Shown here in pieces: positions 1-5,654 of a DNA stretch of 5,654 nucleotides. The notes below the pieces were generated by a model. It made no database searches. It was not told where the DNA came from and saw nothing but the letters and a program-made list of their open reading frames with translations. The position numbers were made by a program, and so were the translations under genes. Location of the stretch: the NCBI GenBank assembly GCA_031267955.1, contig JAIRYB010000070.1, forward strand, positions 1-5,654, given 5' to 3'. Position 1 is the stretch's first letter; the number at the start of each line of letters is the position of its first letter. Origin of the DNA: Spirochaetaceae bacterium. Its GTDB lineage: Bacteria; Spirochaetota; Spirochaetia; Treponematales; Breznakiellaceae.

Positions 1-20
1 CATAACGCGCCTTCTGTCTA

Positions 21-56
21 CCCCGCGCCGCCCGCGCTGGCGCGGGCGGCGCGGGG
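21..56 (-). terminator. Perfect GC-rich stem-loop after the operon, putative terminator
   Basis: Bases 21-37 and 40-56 are perfect reverse complements: 17 pairs, all G or C, separated by two bases (TG on the plus strand), so the practical loop is about four bases. It lies 15 bases past the stop codon of the last gene in the operon, where a terminator or a 3' RNA-stabilising hairpin would be expected. Neither strand has a T-run after the stem: the minus-strand continuation begins TAGACAGAAGG. It is therefore not a canonical Rho-independent terminator. It may pause polymerase without a U-tract, protect the transcript end, or be one copy of a dispersed palindromic repeat. The inverted repeat is certain; the function is inferred. 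Confidence 0.45.
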
Positions 57-70
57 CAAGGGCCGCCGGG

Positions 71-475
71 CTAGAACCGCTCTCCGCCGAAACTGGGCGG
101 GGTCCTGGGTTCTTCCGGCCTTTCGCGTAGAGGCGGCGCCTGAACCGGGGCGTATACCGGCTGTCCCGGAGACGGTACGGCGTATTGGGGGATATCCGGG
201 TCCGGCATACCGAAGACCTTAATTCCCTCGTCGGGAAAGCCCTTTTTGACCGCGTTTATCGCCCGCTCAATACCCCGGGCCTCTTCCGGCTCGCACCAGA
301 TAACCAGCGCGAAATTTTCTTCCGGCCAGATGGCGTCCCCCATGCGGGGGCCGCATCTGCCCACTCCGTTGACATTGGTGTACTTGGTATAAAACTTGGC
401 TACCCCCTCGTTCTTCAACGCCTCGAGAATGTTTTCTTCCACCGAATGATTTGCAACAATTTCTATCCTGATCAT
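71..475 (-). CDS. PII/CutA-like small protein with proline-rich C-terminal tail
   Basis: This 134-residue soluble protein has no signal peptide or membrane segment and is probably cytoplasmic. Residues 1-90 fit a ferredoxin-like beta-alpha-beta-beta-alpha-beta fold as in PII and CutA proteins: strand 1-9, helix 11-23, strand 26-33, a loop at 34-52 where the PII T-loop sits (GVGRCGPRMGDAIWPEEN, residues 37-54), strand 54-61, helix 63-78 and strand 84-89. The loop has no tyrosine matching the uridylylated Tyr51 of GlnB, so classical nitrogen signalling by uridylylation is unlikely. Cys41 in the loop and Cys61 are the only cysteines. Residues 91-134 form a probably disordered tail with 13 prolines. 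The start overlaps the transporter stop (ATGA) and has a strong ribosome site, so it is the last gene of the efflux operon. PII-like proteins encoded beside CusABC-type pumps (the PII-NG group) are known, and a pump-linked sensor or regulator is the best guess. Fold assignment is by pattern and moderately sure; ligand and target are unknown. Confidence 0.72.
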   Translation of the reverse strand: MIRIEIVANHSVEENILEALKNEGVAKFYTKYTNVNGVGRCGPRMGDAIWPEENFALVIWCEPEEARGIERAINAVKKGFPDEGIKVFGMPDPDIPQYAVPSPGQPVYAPVQAPPLRERPEEPRTPPSFGGERF

Positions 476-3400
476 AATCCTGCCTCCCCTCCGGAAATGC
501 CGCCGGCGGCCTGCCGCTGCCTTGCCTGTTTCCGGGTAATGCCCGCGGCAATACGCTCCCGGCGGGCTTCCGCCCTGGCGATCCGCTGATCCGAACTCTT
601 GTTCATAATATAGTACACTGCCGGCATCAGGAATAGGGTCATCAGGGTACCAAAGGAAAGCCCGCCCAGAACGGTTTTACCAATAGGCGACACCATCTCC
701 GATCCTTCGCCGGGGAAAAAGGCCATCGGGGCAAGGCCGAGTATGGTGGTCAGCGTGGTCATCAGGATGGGCCGCAGCCGGTTGCCCGCCGCTTCGACAC
801 AGGCATTGTGCAGGGAAAGTCCCCGCTTGCGAAGCATATTGGTGTAATCCACCAGCACAATGCCGTTATTGACGATAACCCCGACAAGCACCAGCAGCCC
901 TACCGCGGTAAGTATATTAAACGTATCCCCGGTAATAAGGTATATAGCCACAATGCCGATAACCGAAAGCGGTATGGTAAAGATAACGATAAAAGGATCC
1001 CTGAACGATTCAAAAAGAGCCGCCATGATCCCAAACACCAGACATGCCGCGACCGATATTATCAGTACAAAACGCAGCATCAGCTTCATCATCTCCGAGT
1101 TATCCCCGGCATATTCAATAACCACATCATCTTCGGCGGGAATCTCCGACGTTACCAGGGTACGGACCTTTTCCTCAATTACATTGAGCTTGGTCCCGGG
1201 AACTACTCCGCTGGTAACGTGGATTACCCTGCTCTGGTTTTCGCGGTTGATGGTCATGGGGCCCGTCCCCTCCACATAGGAGGCAAAGTTGGACAGGGGC
1301 ACGCGGCCCGCCACCTGGCTGTTCACAAAGATATGATCCAGCGCCGGCCTTGTACTCCGGTCCGCTTCCGCGAGTATCAGCACTACATCGTAGTCGCTGC
1401 CCCCCGATTTGTAACGGGTAGCGGTAATGCCGTCCACCGCCGCCTTGATCTCGTTACCGATAGTGTAGGTATTGAGTCCCAGTGCGTAGACTCTGTCCCG
1501 ATCCAGTTCAATCTCTATCTGCGGCATCCCGTCTTTCAGGCTTACCTGGGGTTCGGTAACTTCGGGGATATTCTGTTTAAGCAGATCGGCGATTGTTTCG
1601 GCAATCGCCTTCCCCTTTACCAGATCATCGGTGCGGATGACAATATCAATAGGATTACTGCTGCCCATCATGCCGCCTCCCTGGAAGTTGAATATCACCC
1701 CGGGGAACTGGTTAAAGTACCCGCGAATCTTTTCCTTAATGATATCGGCGGAATCAATGCGCTCTTCGAATTTGGGAAGGTTGATCCTTAAAGAGCCGGA
1801 ATTACTGCTGCCGCTGCTGAACATACCTCCGCCCCCGGCATTAAGCGTTATCCGCTCATAACCCTGCACCTCGTTCTCGACAATAGCCTGGAGCCGGTGG
1901 AGCGTCGCCTCGGTTTCCGCAAGCGGGGCCCCCATGGGAAGAGTAGCAGTGATTGAAACATTGTCCTGCTCCTGATCCGGCATAAAGACCCACCCTATCA
2001 CCGGGATAAGCGCGAGGCTTCCCGCAAAGAGGACAAGAATAGTTCCGATGGTAACAATTTTATGATGCAGCACCCAGTTGACGGATCCGCGGTAGGCATT
2101 ATCAAGGCCCAAAAAGAACCTCTCGAACGCCCGGTCTATGGGCGCGAGAAACCCCTTTAATGGTTTCTGTTTCCGGGTTACAAGGGGGAAATAATGGCTC
2201 GACAGTACCGGCACCAAAAAGACAGCCACAAGGAGGGAAGAAGAAAGGGATATAACCACGGTAAAGGCCAGCCCCGCGAACATTTCCCCGGCAACCTCGA
2301 GAAGGCCCTGGAACATAACCAGGGGCGCGAAGACGCAGATAGTAGTAAAGGTACTGCCGGCAATGGCGATCATCATCTCCTGGGAGCCAATGACAGCCGC
2401 AGTGGCAAGCTTGGCCCCCTTTTCCCGGTAATGGTAAATATTTTCCAATATAACGATGGAGTTATCTACCAGCATACCGACCCCCAGGACCAGGCCCGCC
2501 AGGGTCATAAGGTTAAGGGTAAGGCCGGCAAAGTACATCAGCATAATCGTAACGATAATCGAAACAGGAATACTGACGCCGATAATCAGGGTCGGCTTTA
2601 CCGAGCGCAGGAAAACAAAAAGGATAATTATTGCCAGAAGCGCCCCGGAAACGGCGCTCTCGCCTACCTGGTTAATGGAATTCTCGATCTGGTCCGTGGT
2701 ATTGAACAGCTCGGTGATCTTGATGTCCTGGGGAAGCTCCTGGGTAATCCGGACCAGCCGGCTCCGCAGTTCCTTGGCGGTCTGGACAGAATTTTTGCCG
2801 CTCTGCTTCTGCACCTGCATCATCACCGCAGTCTGGCCGTTCACGTAAACCAGGCTGGTTTCGTCCCGGTAGCCCTCGTACACATCGGCAATATCGCGCA
2901 GGAATACCGAACGCGGCTGCTCAATCCCGTCCGCGGTCATTCCGCCCCCCTTGTAGGAGATAACGGTATTTCTAATTTCGTCCAGGGATGTATACTCTCC
3001 CATGGTGGTAAGAAGGTAGGAAAGCCCCCCTTCAGTAATGGTCCCCGCGGCGATCTGCTGATTCTGGGCCGCCAGCATTTGCTGTATCTGGGTCACGGTA
3101 AGGCCGTAAGCCTCCAGCCGGCTTTGCGGGATCTCTACCCTTATGATCTTTTCCCGGCCGCCGTTCACGCTCGCGGTAGCCACCCCCGGCGTCTGCTCGA
3201 GACGGGGGACTATCGTGTCCTCCGTAATTTCCCTCAGCTCTTCCGGGCTGCGGTTGCCGGTCACCATAAGGCCCATGATGGGAATCATTGCCGGATCGAA
3301 TCTGAATATCATGGGAGATTCCGTGCCGGTCGGGAGATAGCCCCGTACCCGCTCCAGAGAGTCCCGGACGGAATTGGACGCGTCCACCAGATCGGTGCCG

Positions 3401-3690
3401 TAGGTAAATTCCATAATAACCATACTGGACCCTTTTGACGAGGTCGATGTTACCGTTTCCAGGCCGGACGCACTGGAAAGCGCCGCCTCCAGCGGCCGGG
3501 TTACGCTTCGTTCCACTTCTTCGGGGCCCGCCCCGGAAAAGCTGGTATACACCACCAGGTAGGGAGGGTTAATTTCCGGCATTAAATCGATTGGAAGATT
3601 AATAAACGCGAAAACTCCCAGCATGATGAGCAGGAGAAAAATGATAAATATCGTGGTAGGCCGCGATACGATTGATTTTGCAAAACTCAT
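472..3690 (-). CDS. RND-family efflux transporter, inner-membrane subunit (AcrB/BesB-like)
   Basis: This 1072-residue protein has the usual length and full architecture of an RND exporter, the proton-driven pump of a tripartite efflux system. TM1 is at about 11-30 after the typical N-terminal SRP motif. The first periplasmic porter half is at 31-343, TM2-TM6 at about 346-495, TM7 at 545-566, the second porter half at 567-870, and TM8-TM12 at about 871-1030. The family signature VDNSIVILENI (408-418) in TM4 carries Asp409, matching AcrB Asp407, but the second Asp is Asn410. In TM10 the position of AcrB Lys940 is Asn941 within VNNGIVLVDY. TM11 keeps RLRPILMT with Thr978. This pattern is seen in RND clades outside the classical proteobacterial AcrB group and is not by itself a defect. 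Two Gly/Ser/Met-rich loops (617-633 and 670-679) lie in the second porter half. A basic Arg/Ala-rich cytoplasmic tail covers 1031-1072. The start follows the adaptor stop by 12 bases. CusA-type metal export is not supported by the TM signatures; hydrophobic or amphipathic substrates are more likely, but specificity cannot be told. Confidence 0.96.
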   Translation of the reverse strand: MSFAKSIVSRPTTIFIIFLLLIMLGVFAFINLPIDLMPEINPPYLVVYTSFSGAGPEEVERSVTRPLEAALSSASGLETVTSTSSKGSSMVIMEFTYGTDLVDASNSVRDSLERVRGYLPTGTESPMIFRFDPAMIPIMGLMVTGNRSPEELREITEDTIVPRLEQTPGVATASVNGGREKIIRVEIPQSRLEAYGLTVTQIQQMLAAQNQQIAAGTITEGGLSYLLTTMGEYTSLDEIRNTVISYKGGGMTADGIEQPRSVFLRDIADVYEGYRDETSLVYVNGQTAVMMQVQKQSGKNSVQTAKELRSRLVRITQELPQDIKITELFNTTDQIENSINQVGESAVSGALLAIIILFVFLRSVKPTLIIGVSIPVSIIVTIMLMYFAGLTLNLMTLAGLVLGVGMLVDNSIVILENIYHYREKGAKLATAAVIGSQEMMIAIAGSTFTTICVFAPLVMFQGLLEVAGEMFAGLAFTVVISLSSSLLVAVFLVPVLSSHYFPLVTRKQKPLKGFLAPIDRAFERFFLGLDNAYRGSVNWVLHHKIVTIGTILVLFAGSLALIPVIGWVFMPDQEQDNVSITATLPMGAPLAETEATLHRLQAIVENEVQGYERITLNAGGGGMFSSGSSNSGSLRINLPKFEERIDSADIIKEKIRGYFNQFPGVIFNFQGGGMMGSSNPIDIVIRTDDLVKGKAIAETIADLLKQNIPEVTEPQVSLKDGMPQIEIELDRDRVYALGLNTYTIGNEIKAAVDGITATRYKSGGSDYDVVLILAEADRSTRPALDHIFVNSQVAGRVPLSNFASYVEGTGPMTINRENQSRVIHVTSGVVPGTKLNVIEEKVRTLVTSEIPAEDDVVIEYAGDNSEMMKLMLRFVLIISVAACLVFGIMAALFESFRDPFIVIFTIPLSVIGIVAIYLITGDTFNILTAVGLLVLVGVIVNNGIVLVDYTNMLRKRGLSLHNACVEAAGNRLRPILMTTLTTILGLAPMAFFPGEGSEMVSPIGKTVLGGLSFGTLMTLFLMPAVYYIMNKSSDQRIARAEARRERIAAGITRKQARQRQAAGGISGGEAGL
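483..487 (-). promoter_or_regulatory. Ribosome binding site of the PII-like gene
   Basis: GGAGG lies seven bases before the ATG at 475-473, within a purine-rich run (483-492) that contains a second GGAGG at 488-492. It is inside the last codons of the transporter gene. It supports this start and efficient re-initiation after the transporter stop codon. Confidence 0.75.
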
Positions 3691-3699
3691 ATCCGATAA

Positions 3700-3704
3700 C
3701 TCCT
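3700..3704 (-). promoter_or_regulatory. Ribosome binding site of the RND transporter gene
   Basis: AGGAG overlaps the adaptor's TAG stop codon and sits nine bases before the ATG at 3690-3688. It fixes this start, which also gives the expected short N-terminus before TM1, and implies that translation of the transporter follows termination on the adaptor gene. Confidence 0.7.
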
Positions 3705-4656
3705 AATTTTCGCTTAAGGGGGGTACCCGGTCAATAATATTGATCCTGGCCCCGTCTTCGAGCAGGGTATGCCCTTTAATAATAACATCCTCGTCGGGCC
3801 TGAGTCCCTGCGCCACTTCCATCACCCCGTCCACCGTGATGCCGGGTACAATCAGTTTCCTCCGCGCGACCAGTACCGAGGGGTCTTCCAAATCCTGTTC
3901 CGCGGTAAACACATAGTCTTCCCCGAAACGCTGCACCATGGCGGAAGACGGGATCTTTACGATGTCTTCTTTCCGCTCGATAATAATCCGCACCTTGGCA
4001 AACATGCCCGCCTTGAGACGGCCCCCCTGATTGTCCACATTGACCCGTACTTCCATAGTCCGGGAACCGGGATCCACCACCGGGGATACTTCGGTCACGC
4101 TCCCCCGGAACACCTCGCCGGGCCACGCGTCCAGCGTTATTTCGCAGGGCAGCCCCCGGGCCATCTTGGAGATGAAACGCTCCGCCACATAGAGCTTTAT
4201 CTCCAGGGCGCTGCCCCCCGCGATCCGGGCAAGCGGCACCGCCTGGCTCACCGTCATCCCGACCTGGGCGGGCAGGGCGGTAATCGTTCCCGCGATAGGC
4301 GCCCTGACGACGCTCGCCACATAGTCCATGCCCGGCCGCGAAGGATCAACTTCAGCGACAGGCTGGTTCCGGGTAATCCGGTCGCCCACCGCTACCCTTA
4401 GCCGCGACACTTTTCCCGCCACATCGGAGTAAACATCCACCGAGGAACCTGCCACTATATCTCCGGAAAGGGCAAGGTAATCCCGTATCTGGCCCTGTAC
4501 CGCGGCGATAGTGTTCACCGCGAAAACCGCCGCCGGGGGCGCGTCCGGGCCGCCGGGTTTTCCGGGATCGCCCGCCTCCCCCTGCCTGCATCCGGCAAGG
4601 GCAAGGATCCCCAGCGCCGCGATTTTGGCAAAAATATTTATCTTAATTTTTTTCAT
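3703..4656 (-). CDS. Lipoprotein periplasmic adaptor (membrane fusion protein) lacking the alpha-hairpin
   Basis: This 317-residue adaptor would connect the RND pump to the outer-membrane channel in the periplasm. A Lys-rich start (MKKIKIN), hydrophobic stretch 8-21 and lipobox LAGC with Cys23 mark it as a lipoprotein. A Gly/Pro-rich linker (24-42) follows. The biotinyl-lipoyl-like domain has its two halves at 75-106 (with VAGKVSRLRVAVGD) and 117-147 (with APIAGTITALPAQVGM). They are joined by only about 10 residues (107-116), where AcrA-type adaptors carry a long helical hairpin that contacts the channel. The beta-barrel domain spans about 149-226, including the typical DPGSRTMEVRV and LKAGMFAKV segments, and a membrane-proximal domain follows to 317. 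At 317 residues it is shorter than AcrA (about 400). The Borrelia adaptor BesA is a known hairpin-less case. The start overlaps the channel stop codon (ATGA) and has a GGAGG site. The family is very sure; substrate and partner specificity are not visible. Confidence 0.94.
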   Translation of the reverse strand: MKKIKINIFAKIAALGILALAGCRQGEAGDPGKPGGPDAPPAAVFAVNTIAAVQGQIRDYLALSGDIVAGSSVDVYSDVAGKVSRLRVAVGDRITRNQPVAEVDPSRPGMDYVASVVRAPIAGTITALPAQVGMTVSQAVPLARIAGGSALEIKLYVAERFISKMARGLPCEITLDAWPGEVFRGSVTEVSPVVDPGSRTMEVRVNVDNQGGRLKAGMFAKVRIIIERKEDIVKIPSSAMVQRFGEDYVFTAEQDLEDPSVLVARRKLIVPGITVDGVMEVAQGLRPDEDVIIKGHTLLEDGARINIIDRVPPLSEN

Positions 4657-5654
4657 TTAACGCCTCCGTTGCTCAAGGTTCCAAAGGGCACCCCTATGGC
4701 ATATTCAAGATCGATAAGACTTGTAAGATAGTTAAACTGCTGCTCCAGAACGCCGATCCTCGCGCGCCGCAGTTCCAGTTCCGCATTCTGAACCTGGAGA
4801 TAATCGTTCAGGCCCGCGCGGTAGGCGTTTTCAGTAAGCCGGTACGACTGCTCGGCCAAACCCACCGTCCTGTTCTGGGCCTCCATGGTAGTTTTGGTTT
4901 TCTCCAGGGACAGCACCGTATTGTAGATTTCCAGCTCCGTCCCCCTCATCATCTGGGACAGCCCGATAGTAGCGTTTTGAATACTGTTATCCACATCCTT
5001 TAAGCCCTGGCCCTCTTTGGTAAAGGGAAATAAATTATTCAGATTTATCCCCAGGGTAATGGAAAAAGTACCCCTGTCGCTCCAGTTATTCCCTTTGAAC
5101 CAGGTGTCCTTAAAAGGATCGGCTATAAAGGTAGGCGAATAGTTCCAGCCCAGGTTAAGGTAGGGCGTGTAAAGCTGGAGCGCCTGTGCCTGCCGTGAAG
5201 TTTTCAGGGTAAGAAGCTGCTGCCGCAGTTCCAGAATATCCGGCTTGTTTTGGGCCGCCTTTGAAAAAAGCTCGCCCATTTCCAGGTCCACGAAACCCGG
5301 CATATCGCCCACCGGAACAAGCTCAAACTGGGTGTCGTAGGGAAGGCCCAGGGTCATGGCAAAATTGGCCATAAGCATCTTCAGGCCGTTTTCCGCCTGA
5401 TCGATAGTGGGCAGCATATTGTCGCGGGAAACCTGGGCCTGGAGCAGGGTCAGCTGGGGGGACAGCCCCGAGCGGTAATTCGCTTCCGCCATGGCAACCT
5501 GCCGATCCGCAGTGGCAAAACTTTCCCTAAGCAGGGAAACATTCTCCTCTGCCAGAAGAATCTGATAATAGGCCTTGCGCACGTCCCGTTCCATCTGTAT
5601 CCTCGCCTTTTCGTAGGAAACACGGCCGGTCTGATAGTCCATCCTGATGCTTTT
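4653..5654 (-). CDS. TolC/OprM-family outer-membrane efflux channel, 5' partial
   Basis: The visible part is 333 codons: four (K-S-I-R) before an internal ATG at 5642-5640, then 329. The frame is open to the window edge and the gene starts outside. TolC-family proteins normally exceed 400 residues, so roughly 100-150 N-terminal residues, including the signal peptide, are probably missing. Numbering from the internal Met, the two OEP repeats are clear. The first has helical coiled-coil 10-50, then ANYRSGLSPQLTLLQAQVS (54-72), ending in FAMTLGLP (94-101). The second has an outer-membrane beta section near 157-206 rich in aromatic and Asn residues, long helices 214-270, then the matching AYRAGLNDYLQVQNAELELR (273-292) and YAIGVP (314-319). 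The product would form a trimeric channel-tunnel across the outer membrane and periplasm, the exit duct for the pump encoded downstream. Its stop codon overlaps the adaptor start by four bases. With a hairpin-less adaptor, its periplasmic tip must dock differently from TolC with AcrA (inference). Confidence 0.93.
   Translation of the reverse strand, partial: KSIRMDYQTGRVSYEKARIQMERDVRKAYYQILLAEENVSLLRESFATADRQVAMAEANYRSGLSPQLTLLQAQVSRDNMLPTIDQAENGLKMLMANFAMTLGLPYDTQFELVPVGDMPGFVDLEMGELFSKAAQNKPDILELRQQLLTLKTSRQAQALQLYTPYLNLGWNYSPTFIADPFKDTWFKGNNWSDRGTFSITLGINLNNLFPFTKEGQGLKDVDNSIQNATIGLSQMMRGTELEIYNTVLSLEKTKTTMEAQNRTVGLAEQSYRLTENAYRAGLNDYLQVQNAELELRRARIGVLEQQFNYLTSLIDLEYAIGVPFGTLSNGGVK
4663..4667 (-). 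promoter_or_regulatory. Ribosome binding site of the adaptor gene
   Basis: GGAGG lies six bases before the ATG at 4656-4654 and is embedded in the last codons of the channel gene (Gly-Gly-Val-Lys-stop). It confirms the start chosen from the signal peptide and indicates translational coupling to the channel gene. Confidence 0.75.

Noticed and set aside
185..589. Plus-strand ORF of 134 codons opposite the PII-like gene
   Set aside because: It spans the PII-like gene and the transporter end in antisense. The minus-strand frame has a good ribosome site, operon overlap and a plausible fold, while this one has none of these.
808..1791. Plus-strand ORF of 327 codons
   Set aside because: It is antisense to the second half of the transporter, has a low-complexity His/Gln/Arg-rich composition, no family resemblance and no convincing ribosome site.
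2194..3438. Long plus-strand ORF of 414 codons
   Set aside because: It lies wholly antisense to the RND transporter, whose domain structure is complete. The translation is rich in His, Gly, Arg and Asn with no recognisable domain, as expected of a shadow frame in GC-rich coding DNA.
472..3690. CusA-type heavy-metal RND pump
   Set aside because: The PII-like neighbour suggests it, but the TM4 and TM10 signatures (VDN, VNN) are not those of CusA, and the Met-rich loops alone are too weak to assign metal transport.
3769..4401. Plus-strand ORF of 210 codons
   Set aside because: It is antisense to the adaptor, with His/Arg/Pro-rich shadow composition and no recognisable motif.
5640..5642. ATG as the true start of the channel gene
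   Set aside because: The frame is open upstream to the window edge, no signal peptide follows this Met, and the sequence after it matches the middle of a TolC-family protein. It is an internal methionine.
1..5654. RNA genes, CRISPR arrays, insertion sequences
   Set aside because: The window is almost fully coding on the minus strand. No direct-repeat array, transposase, tRNA-like cloverleaf or rRNA stretch was seen; the only strong palindrome is at 21-56.

Overview
The window holds one minus-strand gene cluster that reads as a complete tripartite efflux operon plus an accessory gene. In transcription order (right to left) it contains a TolC/OprM-family outer-membrane channel (5' end cut by the window edge), a lipoprotein periplasmic adaptor (membrane fusion protein), a full-length RND inner-membrane transporter, and a small PII/CutA-like protein with a proline-rich tail. 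The genes are packed tightly: ATGA start/stop overlaps join channel to adaptor and transporter to PII-like gene, and only 12 bases separate adaptor and transporter. Each of the three visible starts has a good Shine-Dalgarno sequence. Nothing on the plus strand looks real; the long plus-strand ORFs are shadows of the transporter and adaptor.

Organism: a diderm (Gram-negative-type) bacterium, since an outer-membrane channel and a lipid-anchored adaptor are present. The adaptor lacks the long alpha-helical hairpin found in AcrA-type proteins, a feature known from the Borrelia adaptor BesA. The overall protein style (short lipoprotein adaptor, RND protein with VDN and VNN signatures in TM4 and TM10) also fits spirochaetes, perhaps a Treponema relative with moderately GC-rich DNA. 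This is an inference from protein style, not a database match.

Layout: 1-70 is a short intergenic segment with a perfect 17-bp GC-rich inverted repeat (putative terminator or RNA stabiliser) and, at the very edge, a possible start codon of a next minus-strand gene. 71-475 is the PII-like gene, 472-3690 the RND transporter, 3703-4656 the adaptor, and 4653-5654 the channel (partial). No promoter or regulator is visible; the operon's 5' end lies beyond position 5654.

How they work together: the RND trimer would use the ion gradient to capture substrates from the periplasm or membrane, and the adaptor would link it to the channel for export across the outer membrane. The PII-like protein is the unusual part. 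Its coupling to the transporter suggests a cytoplasmic sensor or regulator dedicated to the pump. A PII subgroup encoded beside CusABC-type efflux genes is known, but the role of this protein is not established. The substrate (drug, lipid, metabolite or metal) cannot be read from the sequence.
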